From: Aquificaceae bacterium
GTDB taxonomy: Bacteria; Aquificota; Aquificia; Aquificales; Aquificaceae
Reading direction: 5' to 3'
DNA: 64,000 bases
Assembly: GCA_037481935.1 (NCBI GenBank)
Contig: JBBFKQ010000001.1
Span: 237,313-301,312, forward strand
Part shown: one piece after another, positions 8,497 to 17,203 of the stretch
How the letters are laid out: each line of letters starts with the position of its first letter
How positions within the stretch are numbered: position 1 is the stretch's first letter
Translations under genes and position numbers: made by a program
The notes under the pieces: model-generated
The model's database searches: none
The model's input: the letters and a program-made list of their open reading frames with translations, nothing else
Told to the model about the DNA's origin: nothing

Positions 8497-9701
8497 TCAG
8501 AAGCATTATAAAGTGGGCTTAGCCTGAAGTAAAGAAGAGCACCTCTGAGTATGGAGTAAAAAAGAGTAAGGCTGAGAGCCAAATGTAAAAGGATGGGCAC
8601 TAAGGTTAACTTCATAAGAGGCAGAAGATACAGGCTCAGTGAAAGCAATAGGCTGAGCAAAAAGCATGCAGTAATAAGCTTCTGGTCTATTACCTCAGAC
8701 ATGAGAGGAACTCTGAAAGCACCTTCGTTGCTTAGATGAAACCACACAAGAAAGGGAATAATCCTGAACATCATACCGATTATAAGAGTTGAAAAGAAGG
8801 AACCGAATGCGAAAAGGAATCGCTGACCAAATCCTTCAAGGAGCAGAAGAAGCATAGAAATAAGAAGGTGCAGGTGGGAAAGATACCAGAAAAGCAGGCT
8901 CCTGTCCGCAACTTTTCTCTTTCTTGTCAGGAGTCTGTGAAAGGTAATCAGGGCATGGGCTGAGACGAGGAGAGCAAGTGGAAGGGCTGAGAACTTGGAC
9001 TCACTAAAGGCTATTGCTATGGCGGGAATCAAAAGGTAGGAGAAGTTCATGGCATATAACCTTGGATACGCCTTTGTCACGAAGAACATCTCCACCACCT
9101 GAAAGGAAACGCTTGCAACAAGGGAAAAGACCCAGCCAAAGAGCATGGTAAGTAAATGTGCCTTTAAGAGGTATTCCGTGTAAGGAACATAGCCTGAATA
9201 AGACAGCACCACAAGAAAGCCCAGAAGGGCACCAATAAGAACAAAAAGGAGGGAAAACTTCATACCTCGCACAGTAGGTGTGTAGCTTTTAATCCTTACA
9301 AGCTTGTAAAGCATCAGCAGGCCTGTATAGGCTACAGCCAGAAGAAGCATGAAGGCACCGGCAAGAAGCAAATAGAGGCTCTGAAAATAAAAGCCAGACA
9401 GAAAGGGCAGATAGCCAGAAATGGTTAAAAGCCATGAAACAAAAGCCTTTGGTTTTGGTCTTTCTATAACAGCACCTGTTACAACAGGAAGCATCTGAAA
9501 AAGGGCACCAAACATGGAAAAGAGAGCAAAACCAATGGTGGTTATGTGAACTAGAAGAGGAAGGCTGAGCCTATCACTGAAAAATGCCACAAGCTCAAGC
9601 AGTGAACCCAGAAACCAGAGAAAGCAAGCTGTTGTGAAAAAGCCAGAGACAAGGATAAAAGGCGGAGCCTGTAGTAGGGAGAGCCCTCTGGGGAAATTCA
9701 T
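8493..9701 (-). CDS. Polytopic membrane protein, NnrS/oxidase-I-like
   Basis: 402 residues, about twelve hydrophobic helices with short loops. I cannot assign it firmly. Histidines occur inside or at the ends of helices (LLVHITTIGFALFSMFGALFQ, LKAHLLTMLFGWVF, YLSHLHLLISML), reminiscent of NnrS and other relatives of heme-copper oxidase subunit I, which bind haem or respond to nitric oxide. The start overlaps the hemerythrin stop by 4 nt and the end overlaps murG by 4 nt. Coupling to a di-iron hemerythrin supports a link to oxygen or nitric oxide, but that is inference from context. Confidence 0.5.
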   Translation of the reverse strand: MNFPRGLSLLQAPPFILVSGFFTTACFLWFLGSLLELVAFFSDRLSLPLLVHITTIGFALFSMFGALFQMLPVVTGAVIERPKPKAFVSWLLTISGYLPFLSGFYFQSLYLLLAGAFMLLLAVAYTGLLMLYKLVRIKSYTPTVRGMKFSLLFVLIGALLGFLVVLSYSGYVPYTEYLLKAHLLTMLFGWVFSLVASVSFQVVEMFFVTKAYPRLYAMNFSYLLIPAIAIAFSESKFSALPLALLVSAHALITFHRLLTRKRKVADRSLLFWYLSHLHLLISMLLLLLEGFGQRFLFAFGSFFSTLIIGMMFRIIPFLVWFHLSNEGAFRVPLMSEVIDQKLITACFLLSLLLSLSLYLLPLMKLTLVPILLHLALSLTLFYSILRGALLYFRLSPLYNASE

Positions 9702-10126
9702 AGAGCTTCCATTTTCTGAACCACTTCAGGTGCGTCAAGGTGCTGGTCACACATGGGGTAGAGTATCTGCTCTTCTTTCATATTGTGCTGTTGTATAAGT
9801 ATCATAAAGGTCTCCCCTGTAGAAAGAAAAGCCTTCTTATCCCTGCTTTCAAGAGCCTGCTCCATTCTCTCTAAAAGCTCCCTTGCCTGCGCATGCTCCA
9901 TCCTCATTACCTGTGTTGGGCCCATAACTATCCCTGTCCTCCCCTCAAACTCAGGGAAGAGCACATCCTCTTCCCTTTGAAAGTGCCTGAGCGTTTCCAC
10001 TTTAAATAGCTCAAACGCCTTCTTCGCCTCCTCCCAGCTCCCGGAGCTGACAAGCTCTTCCACTCTTGCGTAGAGGTCATCACATTCTCTGTGTTCCTCT
10101 GTCAGATACTCTGTTATGGTAAACAT
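9698..10126 (-). CDS. Hemerythrin HHE-domain protein
   Basis: 142-residue four-helix-bundle di-iron protein. The ligands are easy to place: His12 (EEHRECD), His48 and Glu52 (LRHFQREEDVLFPEF), His78 (MEHAQARE), His114 and Glu118 (QQHNMKEEQILYP). Such proteins bind oxygen or nitric oxide, or help repair iron centres. It is the first gene of an operon running down to the oxidase-like gene at 3033. A strong Shine-Dalgarno (AAAGGAGGTG) precedes the ATG and a promoter lies about 30-60 nt upstream. Its position leading a haem A operon suggests an oxygen-related role. Confidence 0.88.
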   Translation of the reverse strand: MFTITEYLTEEHRECDDLYARVEELVSSGSWEEAKKAFELFKVETLRHFQREEDVLFPEFEGRTGIVMGPTQVMRMEHAQARELLERMEQALESRDKKAFLSTGETFMILIQQHNMKEEQILYPMCDQHLDAPEVVQKMEAL

Positions 10127-10156
10127 GTTTCACCTCCTTTGGGCATTCTGATAGTA

Positions 10157-10186
10157 TATATATACTTACTTTTTCCCCTCCGTCAA
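10157..10186 (-). promoter_or_regulatory. Promoter of the hemerythrin-ctaAB operon
   Basis: On the minus strand a TTGACG -35 box (10181-10186) is followed, 16-18 nt later, by a run of TATATATA serving as -10 (about 10157-10164). The transcript would start about 25 nt before the Shine-Dalgarno of the hemerythrin gene. It is the only clear promoter before nine genes with overlaps or gaps of at most 13 nt. Confidence 0.65.
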
Positions 10187-10205
10187 GGGGCTATATTAAA
10201 TCCCC

Positions 10206-11438
10206 ATGAAAGTTTCTCTCTTCACCCTCGGTTGCAGGAGCAACTACTTTGACTCCGAGCTCATGGCAGATAATTTCAGGCGAAAGGGATACAGGGTTGT
10301 AAACTCTGAAGAGGCTGTGGACATATACATAGTAAACACATGCACCGTCACCTCTGAGGCAGACAGGTCATCCCGTCAGGCTATACGCAGGGCAAGGAGA
10401 AAAAATCCCAGTGCAGTAGTGGTTGCCACAGGGTGCTATGCACAGGTTAACCCTCAGGCACTTGCCAGCATGGAGGAGGTTGACCTTGTAGTGGGTAACT
10501 CACACAGACACAGAATAGTTGAATTAGTGGAGGATTTCCTTCAAAGCAGAGGAAAGAAGGTCTTTGTAGATAATATATTTCGCCAGTCCAAACTTGAAAG
10601 CTTTGACCTTGTAACATACTTTGAAAAGGCAAGACCCTTCATAAAGGTTCAGGAGGGTTGCAATCGTTTCTGCACCTTTTGTGTAATACCCTACGCAAGG
10701 GGAAAGGTGAGGAGCGTCCCTGAGGAGAAGGTGTTGCAGGAGGTGCAGTTGCTCGCAGAGAGGGGCTTTCAGGAAATAGTTCTGACAGGCACCCAGCTCA
10801 CCCAGTATGGATGGGACATGGGAACAAGCCTTCATGAACTTCTGAAAGGACTTCTTAAGGTTAAGGGGATAGAGGTCATAAGGCTCTCTTCCCTGTATCC
10901 CGCAGAGATTGACCACAGGCTTTTTGATTTGATAACCTCGGAAGAGAAGATAGCTCCGCATTTTCATCTTTCCCTTCAGAGCGGTTCTGACAAAATTCTT
11001 GAGCTCATGGAAAGGGAATACACATCAGAGGATTACAGAAGGCTTGTGGAAAGAATAGTCAGCAGAAGACCCCTTTCTGCCATTGGCACGGACATAATAG
11101 TTGGCTTTCCCAAAGAGACAGAGGACGACTTTGAAAAAACTTACAGACTTCTTGAGGAGCTTCCTATAGCCTACATGCACATTTTCCCCTACTCAGACAG
11201 ACCCTTTGCAAAGGCAAACAAAATGAAGGGGAAGATTCCTTCTGAGGTAAGAGAAGAGAGAGTATGCAGGCTGAAGGAGCTGGATAGAAAAAAAAGAGAG
11301 GAGTTCTACAAACAAAACATGGGGAAGAGCCTGAGAGCCACTGTAATAGACAGAGGCAGACTCCTTACGGAAAACTACCTGCATGTGGAAAGGGAAAACA
11401 TGGAAGAAGTAGGGAAAGTTGTCAGGATTGTGCTTTAA
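10206..11438 (+). CDS. mtaB: tRNA t6A37 methylthiotransferase (MtaB)
   Basis: 410-residue radical-SAM methylthiotransferase that converts t6A37 to ms2t6A37 in ANN-decoding tRNAs. The N-terminal UPF0004 domain starts SLFTLGCRSNYFDSEL and includes NTCTVTSEADRSSRQAIRRA and TGCYAQV, giving the three auxiliary-cluster cysteines. The radical-SAM CxxxCxxC is in EGCNRFCTFCVIPYARG. The C-terminal TRAM-like segment is short. The spacing of the first motif (GCRxNxxDSE) fits MtaB better than MiaB. A TATATT box lies 8 nt before the ATG and there is no Shine-Dalgarno, so the mRNA may be leaderless. The divergent hemerythrin promoter shares this 79-nt gap. Confidence 0.88.
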   Translation: MKVSLFTLGCRSNYFDSELMADNFRRKGYRVVNSEEAVDIYIVNTCTVTSEADRSSRQAIRRARRKNPSAVVVATGCYAQVNPQALASMEEVDLVVGNSHRHRIVELVEDFLQSRGKKVFVDNIFRQSKLESFDLVTYFEKARPFIKVQEGCNRFCTFCVIPYARGKVRSVPEEKVLQEVQLLAERGFQEIVLTGTQLTQYGWDMGTSLHELLKGLLKVKGIEVIRLSSLYPAEIDHRLFDLITSEEKIAPHFHLSLQSGSDKILELMEREYTSEDYRRLVERIVSRRPLSAIGTDIIVGFPKETEDDFEKTYRLLEELPIAYMHIFPYSDRPFAKANKMKGKIPSEVREERVCRLKELDRKKREEFYKQNMGKSLRATVIDRGRLLTENYLHVERENMEEVGKVVRIVL

Positions 11439-11487
11439 TGCGTGTTATAATACATACAGACAAAACCTTTACAGGAGGGTCGGTGAT

Positions 11488-12267
11488 ATGAGAAAGCTGG
11501 TTATTCCTATATTGTTTGGCCTTTCCCTTGGATACGCCCAGAGTGGCGACACAAAAACCACCGAAAGGCAGATACCCGTGGTAAGATGTTCAGAACCCAC
11601 CTATTCCATAATGGTGATGGAGCTTGACTGTAAGGCAAATGCCTGTCAGCAGCCAAACCCCGGAGCACCCCACATTGCATACATCTATGAAGTGCTCTCT
11701 GGAACCGGCGGCGTAAGGGGCTTTGGCACAGGTATGACTGCCATGCTCACAAATGCCCTCAAAGCGACCAATTGCTTCAGAATAGTGGACCTTGAACAGT
11801 ATGAAAAGATGAAGAGACTACTTGCTGCCACTGGACAGCAGGTTCAGCCTCCAAAGGTTGACTACGTGGTATCCGGTTCCATAACAGCTCTTGAGCTTGA
11901 GAGAAGCGGAGGCGCGCTCGGAGGTGGTCTCATTCCAGTATTGGGAGCCATAAACGTAAGAAAGGACAAGGCAAGGCTTGGCGTAGAAATTAACGTGATG
12001 AACCCACAGACCCTTGAAATAGCCTTTTCTAACTCCTTTGATGCAAACTCAGAAAAGTCTTCTTGGGGGCTTTTTGGTGCAGGATGGGGTGGTGCAGGTG
12101 CAGCTGGTGGGGGATGGAGTGTGAGCAAGAACATGTCCCTTGACATGGTTGCCAGAGATGTGGTGGTTCAGGTTGCAAACTCCATAGCAGAGAAGTTAGC
12201 CGGCAATAAAATAGTTGAAAGGCCTGCACCACCAAAGAAGGAGGAGAAAAGAGAAGCAGGTGAGTAA
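11488..12267 (+). CDS. Secreted CsgG/HfaB-like protein
   Basis: 259 residues from the ATG at 11488, chosen because of the Shine-Dalgarno AGGAGGG at 11473 and because a signal peptide begins there (MRKLVIPILFGLSLGYAQSG). The middle (VRGFGTGMTAMLTNALKATNCFRIVDL, then VDYVVSGSITALE) matches the pattern of CsgG-type proteins, which form outer-membrane export channels for curli or holdfast proteins. A glycine-rich stretch (FGAGWGGAGAAGGG) follows. A TATAAT box lies at 11446-11451. No curli partner genes are near, so only family membership is claimed. It overlaps the next gene by 8 nt. Confidence 0.7.
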   Translation: MRKLVIPILFGLSLGYAQSGDTKTTERQIPVVRCSEPTYSIMVMELDCKANACQQPNPGAPHIAYIYEVLSGTGGVRGFGTGMTAMLTNALKATNCFRIVDLEQYEKMKRLLAATGQQVQPPKVDYVVSGSITALELERSGGALGGGLIPVLGAINVRKDKARLGVEINVMNPQTLEIAFSNSFDANSEKSSWGLFGAGWGGAGAAGGGWSVSKNMSLDMVARDVVVQVANSIAEKLAGNKIVERPAPPKKEEKREAGE

Positions 12268-12871
12268 AAACCTCTACCTTCTGCGTCACGCCCAGAGCGA
12301 ATACAACGAGAAGGGTATATTCCAGGGGAGGCTGGACAGTGACCTGACTCCCCTTGGTTTTGTTCAGGCAAGGCTGGTTGCTCAGGATTTTCTCCACAAA
12401 AACATAGAAATCATATACTCCTCCCCTCAGAGAAGGGCTTATAAGACAGCACTCACCATTGCAGATGTTCTTGGGCTTGATGTGGTTGTGGACCAGCGTA
12501 TAAGGGAGATGTCCTTTGGAGAATACGAGGGAAATCATTTCTGGAAGCTTATGGAAGAAGAGGGAGAACTCTTCAGAGCCTGGCTTTCAAACCCCCTCAA
12601 AAACCCCCTCCCCACTCAGGAGGGTATGGAGAACTTCAGAGAGAGGGTTGAAAGCTTTTTGAGAGATATCATTAACGGAAACCATGAAAACCTGCTTGTG
12701 GTGGCACACGGGGGGACTCTTCACGCCCTCGTATGCCTTGCTCTCGGGCTTGGGCTTGAGAACCTGTGGAACATTCACATGGACAACACAGGAATAACAC
12801 ACTTGAAGTATAACTCCGGGAGGTTTGAGCTGAAACAGCTCAACAGACTTTGCCATACGAGAGGGCTTTAA
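12260..12871 (+). CDS. Histidine phosphatase (phosphoglycerate mutase-like)
   Basis: 203 residues from the GTG at 12260; starting there gives the usual SKNLYLLRHAQSEYN opening, while an upstream ATG adds a basic tail that reads as shadow of the preceding gene. The catalytic histidine is in LLRHAQSEYN (RHA in place of the common RHG). EMSFGEYEG and VVAHGGTLHAL (second catalytic His) complete the pocket. Candidates are cofactor-dependent mutase, alpha-ribazole phosphatase, or a general phosphatase such as phosphoserine phosphatase, the last known from Hydrogenobacter. Substrate cannot be decided by eye. Its end overlaps tsaE, on the other strand, by 32 nt. Confidence 0.85.
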   Translation: MSKNLYLLRHAQSEYNEKGIFQGRLDSDLTPLGFVQARLVAQDFLHKNIEIIYSSPQRRAYKTALTIADVLGLDVVVDQRIREMSFGEYEGNHFWKLMEEEGELFRAWLSNPLKNPLPTQEGMENFRERVESFLRDIINGNHENLLVVAHGGTLHALVCLALGLGLENLWNIHMDNTGITHLKYNSGRFELKQLNRLCHTRGL

Positions 12872-13268
12872 AAAGCTCTTCGCAGCCAGAGAAGTCAAAG
12901 ATTCTCCCAACTTCTAGGATTTCTATTTTTATGGTGCAATTGCACATATACAGACCCTCCCCCCACTCAACCACAAGAACGCCCTTGCCCACAAACTCCT
13001 CAAGGTCAAGGTCCCTTACTCTGTAAAGGTCTGCGTGAAGGAGCGGACCCTTTTGTGTAGGATATTCGTTCACGAGAGTAAAGGTGGGGCTTCTTATCTG
13101 ATAGCCTTCAAGCATCCCCATACCCTGTGCTATGCCCTTCACCAGCGTAGTTTTGCCTGCACCAAGCTGACCGACAAGACAAATCACTTCAGAGCCTTTC
13201 AGGAGTTTACCTATAGCCTCTCCTATCCTTATGGTTTCCTCTTCGCAGCTGGAAAATATACGCACCAA
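12840..13268 (-). CDS. tsaE: tRNA t6A biosynthesis ATPase TsaE
   Basis: 142-residue P-loop ATPase that works with TsaB, TsaC and TsaD to make t6A37 on tRNA. The Walker A is LVGQLGAGKTTLVKGIA, switch region RSPTFTLVNEY, and LLHADLYRVRD carries the conserved HxDxYR. The start appears to be TTG (13266-13268) or the adjacent GTG. A TATAAT box ends 6 nt before the TTG, with no Shine-Dalgarno, so the mRNA is probably leaderless. The same AT-rich octamer serves the divergent gene at 13287. MtaB in this window acts on the t6A that TsaE helps to make. Confidence 0.9.
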   Translation of the reverse strand: MVRIFSSCEEETIRIGEAIGKLLKGSEVICLVGQLGAGKTTLVKGIAQGMGMLEGYQIRSPTFTLVNEYPTQKGPLLHADLYRVRDLDLEEFVGKGVLVVEWGEGLYMCNCTIKIEILEVGRIFDFSGCEELFKALSYGKVC

Positions 13269-13272
13269 TGCT

Positions 13273-13280
13273 ATATTATA
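13273..13280. promoter_or_regulatory. Shared divergent -10 boxes (tsaE / 13287 gene)
   Basis: The sequence ATATTATA reads as TATAAT on the minus strand (13275-13280, 6 nt before the TTG of tsaE) and TATTAT on the plus strand (13274-13279, 7 nt before the ATG at 13287). Both starts lack a Shine-Dalgarno. Two leaderless transcripts from overlapping promoters are inferred. -35 boxes would lie inside the opposite gene's first codons. Confidence 0.5.
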
Positions 13281-13286
13281 AAGACT

Positions 13287-13754
13287 ATGGAATTTTACTT
13301 TTTCCCTGATGTTTATGCAGACAGATACCTGATTGACGCATACATAGTCTCCTTTAAGCTGAGGGACAGGAGTTGCATAAGGGTAAGAGAGTGGGAGGGA
13401 AGAGAATATTTGGTGGAGGTGCTTGACTGGGAAACCTTCAGAGAAAATGCCTACGACATAGTTCTGTATGAGTATGGGGACGAGGTGGCAAGGTTTTCAG
13501 ACATAGAAACGGCACTTTCTGAGGCATACAAGATGGCATGCCTTGAGGCTTCAAAACGCATGCCCAAAGTCATTGAGCCAGCACTTGGAGTTGGCAATCC
13601 ACCTATTGAGGTTCTTGAGAGGGTTTTCCCTCTCAGCTTCAGGGCAGAAGCCTTCCCAGAAGACCTTGACAGATATTTGGATGAGCTTGTGAAGAACCTT
13701 GAGGTGGAAACCTTAGAATGGGAGAAGGCAGACGATGACGAGATACCTTTCTGA
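13287..13754 (+). CDS. Conserved-looking hypothetical protein
   Basis: 155 residues from the ATG at 13287; the longer open frame runs back through tsaE and is a shadow. I do not recognise a family. The protein is acidic and mixed alpha/beta in appearance ([20 protein letters not shown], then [13 protein letters not shown], a helical middle, and a C-terminal [20 protein letters not shown]). There is no signal peptide or membrane helix. It has a promoter-like TATTAT box 7 nt upstream and overlaps the start of hslU by 20 nt, so translation of the two is probably coupled. Confidence 0.7.
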   Translation: MEFYFFPDVYADRYLIDAYIVSFKLRDRSCIRVREWEGREYLVEVLDWETFRENAYDIVLYEYGDEVARFSDIETALSEAYKMACLEASKRMPKVIEPALGVGNPPIEVLERVFPLSFRAEAFPEDLDRYLDELVKNLEVETLEWEKADDDEIPF

Positions 13755-15081
13755 CCTTCTTGAAGAGCTCACACCAAGAAGGATAGTGGAGGAGCTGGAC
13801 AGGTATATAGTGGGGCAGGAAAAGGCCAAAAAAGCAGTTGCCATAGCTCTCAGAAACAGATGGAGAAGGCAGAGGCTGCCAGAAAACATAAGAGACGAAG
13901 TGGCCCCCAAAAACCTCCTCATGATTGGTCCCACAGGTGTGGGAAAGACGGAGATTGCACGCAGGATAGCTCAGCTCATAAAGGCACCCTTTGTCAAAGT
14001 GGAGGCAACCAAGTATACAGAAATAGGCTATGTGGGAAGGGATGTGGAATCAATGGTAAGGGAGCTGGTTGAGGTCTCCTACCAGATGGTAAAGCAGGAA
14101 AAGATGCAGGAGGTCAGGGAAAGGGCAAAGAGGCTTGCAGAAGAGAGACTTCTTGACCATCTTGTCCCTCAGCAGCTCAGCTTTGGAGTAAGAAGCTCAC
14201 AGGATGCTGGTAAAAGAGAGGAAATAAGGGAAAAGCTCAGAAGGGGCGAACTGGAGGATAAGGTTATAGAAGTGGAAGTCCAGGAAAAGCTTATGCCAGT
14301 GATAGGCATAGCAGGTCCACCGGGGCTTGAAGAACTTGAAGAACAGCTGAGAAACATGCTGGGTGGTCTTGGAGGTGGCAGGAAGAGGAGAAAGCTCAGA
14401 GTGAAAGAAGCCCTTCAGGTCTTTGAATCGGAGGAGGCAGAAAAGCTTATAGACCAGGAAGAGGTGGCAAGAGAGGCTATAAACAGGGCAGAGAACTTTG
14501 GAATTATCTTCATAGACGAGATAGATAAAATTGCGGTAAAGACCCCAGGAGCTGGTCCCGGTGTATCAAGGGAAGGAGTTCAGAGAGACCTTCTCCCCAT
14601 AGTGGAGGGAACAGTTGTAAAAACCAAGTATGGACCGGTAAAAACTGACCACATACTCTTTATCGCAGCCGGTGCCTTTCACATGTCAAAGCCCTCAGAC
14701 CTGATGCCAGAGCTTCAGGGAAGATTTCCCATAAGGGTTGAACTGAACCCCCTTACAAGGGAGGACTTTGTAAGGATACTCAGAGAGCCCAAGAACGCCC
14801 TCACGGTGCAGTATACTGAACTCCTCAAGACAGAAGGTGTGGAACTGGAATTTACGGAGGATGCCCTTGAGGAAATAGCACGCATTGCGGAGGATGCCAA
14901 CAACCGCACAGAGAACATTGGTGCAAGGAGACTTCATACCGTCATGGAAAAGCTGCTTGAAGATATATCCTATAACGCACCTGAGCTTTCAGGACAGAGG
15001 ATAATCATAGATGCAAGGTTTGTAAGGGCAAAGCTGGAAGGCATAGTAAAGGACGAAGAGCTTTCTAAATACATACTATGA
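13735..15081 (+). CDS. hslU: HslU, ATPase subunit of the HslUV protease
   Basis: 448-residue AAA+ unfoldase that feeds proteins to the HslV peptidase. Walker A is [11 protein letters not shown] (residues 65-72), the pore motif YVGRDVES follows, the I-domain spans about 110-240, and Walker B is IIFIDEID (about 257-264). The protein ends in LSKYIL, the C-terminal tail that inserts into HslV and activates it. That tail implies a functional HslV elsewhere, because no hslV lies in this window; the genes are usually adjacent in other bacteria. The start overlaps the preceding gene by 20 nt. Confidence 0.95.
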   Translation: MTRYLSDLLEELTPRRIVEELDRYIVGQEKAKKAVAIALRNRWRRQRLPENIRDEVAPKNLLMIGPTGVGKTEIARRIAQLIKAPFVKVEATKYTEIGYVGRDVESMVRELVEVSYQMVKQEKMQEVRERAKRLAEERLLDHLVPQQLSFGVRSSQDAGKREEIREKLRRGELEDKVIEVEVQEKLMPVIGIAGPPGLEELEEQLRNMLGGLGGGRKRRKLRVKEALQVFESEEAEKLIDQEEVAREAINRAENFGIIFIDEIDKIAVKTPGAGPGVSREGVQRDLLPIVEGTVVKTKYGPVKTDHILFIAAGAFHMSKPSDLMPELQGRFPIRVELNPLTREDFVRILREPKNALTVQYTELLKTEGVELEFTEDALEEIARIAEDANNRTENIGARRLHTVMEKLLEDISYNAPELSGQRIIIDARFVRAKLEGIVKDEELSKYIL

Positions 15082-15542
15082 GAGATATACTGGAAAGAGT
15101 TGAGGAGCTTCTCTCCCTTCAGGAAAAGCTGGTAAACCTCCTTCTGCTTTCTGGCTATAGCAGAGCAAGGCTCAGCACAAACGCTGCCTTTGATGTCCTC
15201 TATTACAACGTTGAGCTCCTTGACCTTATAGAGGAGCTTCTGAGTTCTCCAGAAGAGCTCAGGGAGGATTACGTCATGAACCTTATACTTGAAGCCCTCT
15301 CCTGGATGGGCTTTATTCTCCCCGCCATTGAGGAATCCTGTCCCATATTCCTTCATAGTCCGAGAGGAAGGGAAGAAGGTCCTATGCAGAAAATAAGGTT
15401 AATTCTTAGCTCTCTGGAAGAAGCACACAAAAAGGGCGATTACTACACTCTGGTTAACACTGTAGAGGATATTCAGAGCCTTTCAAGCCTTCTAAAGTAT
15501 CAGATAATGCTTGCCCGCAGGGCATACACAAACTTAGCCTGA
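15078..15542 (+). CDS. Hypothetical helical protein
   Basis: 154 residues, predicted almost entirely helical with leucine-rich segments ([63 protein letters not shown]). No signal peptide, metal motif or known domain is evident. The ATG overlaps the hslU stop by 4 nt, so it is cotranscribed with the protease ATPase and could be an accessory factor; that is context only. Its last 9 nt overlap the end of the FlhB-like gene on the other strand. Confidence 0.65.
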   Translation: MRDILERVEELLSLQEKLVNLLLLSGYSRARLSTNAAFDVLYYNVELLDLIEELLSSPEELREDYVMNLILEALSWMGFILPAIEESCPIFLHSPRGREEGPMQKIRLILSSLEEAHKKGDYYTLVNTVEDIQSLSSLLKYQIMLARRAYTNLA

Positions 15543-15794
15543 ACTTCTTACAGTTTTTAAGAACACAAGCACCTTCGCCACAGCCCTGTAGAGCTCAGGA
15601 GGTATTTCTTCGTATACCTCCACCTTCATCAGAGCAGAGATAAGAGCCCTGTCTTCAAGGACTGGAACGCCATGTTTTCTTGCAGTCTCTATTATCTTTT
15701 CTGCGAGCTCACCAGTTCCCTTTGCCACAACCACTGGAACTTTATCCTTTCCCTGCTCATACCTGACCGCTACAGCCTTCTTTCTTTCCTCCAT
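15534..15794 (-). CDS. FlhB C-terminal-domain homologue
   Basis: 86 residues resembling the cytoplasmic switch domain of the flagellar export protein FlhB without its membrane part (KKAVAVRYEQGKDKVPVVVAKGTGELAEKIIETARKHGVPVLEDRALISAL...PPELYRAVAKVLVFL). The NPTH self-cleavage loop of full FlhB is replaced by the PVVVAKG turn. Such stand-alone proteins (FhlB/YlqH type) usually follow a FliK-like gene, as here, 2 nt downstream. Their role is not well defined; partial replacement of the FlhB tail is known for the family. Confidence 0.85.
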   Translation of the reverse strand: MEERKKAVAVRYEQGKDKVPVVVAKGTGELAEKIIETARKHGVPVLEDRALISALMKVEVYEEIPPELYRAVAKVLVFLKTVRSSG

Positions 15795-15796
15795 GG

Positions 15797-17200
15797 CTAT
15801 GCAAGCAGAAGAAAGCCCTCACCGTAGGCAGACCTTACTGCCTCAGCAACATTTTCTCTTGTAGACACACTCACAGAGAAGCTCCTTAGCTTTATCTTTT
15901 CTTCTGAAAGCATGCTGTCAAGAATATGCTTTCCAGACCTTATTTTCTCTGCAAGGTTTTCCATGTCTGTAAACAGGAGAACATCCAGAAGCCCTCCAGA
16001 CCTTGGCATCCTCAAAAGACCTGCAAGGAAACCCTCTCCATACTCAAACCTGAAGACCACTGAATACTCCCGCCCACTCCTGAACATAAGACCACCCCTG
16101 CCCCCCTCGTAATACACAGGCAGATAGAAGGCTTCTCCGTGTTTTGTCATAAGCCACTGCAGGTTGTTTATGAACTCCAGCCTGCTTAGAAGGCTTTCCA
16201 TGTGCTGACCTTTGCTGTTGTAAAACTCCAGAAGATTTTCACCTCTCTCCATGTATTCAAGAAAGGCACGGTATGCTTCTCTCATTTCCTTCTCCGAAGA
16301 TAGCACCACATGCCTGAAAAAGTCCCTGACGGCCGGCTCGTGAGACTCCCCTAGCTTTTCAAAGGCATCTCTGAACTCTGTCAGTATTCCTCTTTCCGTC
16401 AGACTCCAGAGGTTCTTCAACAATACTGGAACATCCCTTGTCTCCATAGCTTTTAGAAGAGTCTTCTCCCCTATAGACTCAAGCCTTTTCACAAGGCTCA
16501 TATATTCCTGATGGTCAAGGTTTTCAAAGAGCAGGGTCTTCATCAGAGAAGAAACCCTCTTAAATTCCTCAACTCTTAGTCTGAGGGTTTCAAGGAGCTT
16601 TTTTATGCCCTCCGTATCCTGTCCATATTCAATCCCCAGTATCTGTGAAAGTTCCCGTGCGTATGACAGCAGAGGCTGGATGAGATGTGCTTTTTTATCC
16701 TTCATAAGGTCCTCCGGCTTTAACTTTCCAAGAAGCAGCTCAATGAGCTTTCTCTCGTATAGAAGACCGGAATTCTCCATATCTTCCCTGAGTCTTTCTG
16801 GGCTTATGGAGGTATAGAACCTCTCTTCCCCATAGAGCACCACATGGAGAGGAACCTCCCCATGTCCTTTTCTGTAGAGGCCTGTTATTCTGAAAGTGAG
16901 CGGGTTTTCACCCTCCAGCGTGAGCTCAAGGATATCACCAGGCATCAGCCCAAGAGAAGACCTGTTCTCTGCCTTGAGTTCAAAGCCTTCTTTCAAAGAA
17001 AGAGTTACCAGATTTCCCTCAGAAGATGCCACTTCTGCCTTCACAGCACCTCCTCCAGAGGAGGCCAGCTCAAGAAGGACATCTGGCACGGTAGATAGCA
17101 CTCTTATCCTGAACTCTTCTCCCCTTTTCTGAGCCTGAGATGCCTTTGACTGTTCAATGGCATGCTGGAGAAGAATGCCCTCAATTCTTCTTATTTCCAT
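15797..17200 (-). CDS. FliK/YlqG-like hook-length control family protein
   Basis: 467 residues. The N-terminal half is helical and polar. The C-terminal part (about 330-467, NLQWLMTKHGEAFYLPVYYEGGRGGLMFRSGREYSVVFRFEYGEG then ENLAEKIRSGKHILDSMLSEEKIKLRSFSVSV) resembles the FliK C-terminal fold that interacts with FlhB. The partner gene immediately downstream encodes an FlhB-like tail, the classic YlqG-YlqH arrangement. No other flagellar genes are in the window. The gene follows the ROK kinase by 3 nt, so it lies in a mixed operon starting at corA or earlier. Confidence 0.7.
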   Translation of the reverse strand: MEIRRIEGILLQHAIEQSKASQAQKRGEEFRIRVLSTVPDVLLELASSGGGAVKAEVASSEGNLVTLSLKEGFELKAENRSSLGLMPGDILELTLEGENPLTFRITGLYRKGHGEVPLHVVLYGEERFYTSISPERLREDMENSGLLYERKLIELLLGKLKPEDLMKDKKAHLIQPLLSYARELSQILGIEYGQDTEGIKKLLETLRLRVEEFKRVSSLMKTLLFENLDHQEYMSLVKRLESIGEKTLLKAMETRDVPVLLKNLWSLTERGILTEFRDAFEKLGESHEPAVRDFFRHVVLSSEKEMREAYRAFLEYMERGENLLEFYNSKGQHMESLLSRLEFINNLQWLMTKHGEAFYLPVYYEGGRGGLMFRSGREYSVVFRFEYGEGFLAGLLRMPRSGGLLDVLLFTDMENLAEKIRSGKHILDSMLSEEKIKLRSFSVSVSTRENVAEAVRSAYGEGFLLLA

Positions 17201-17203
17201 AAG

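Noticed and set aside
16605..17132. Two plus-strand frames within the FliK-like gene
   Set aside because: Both are antisense shadows rich in Ser and Pro, with no start signals.
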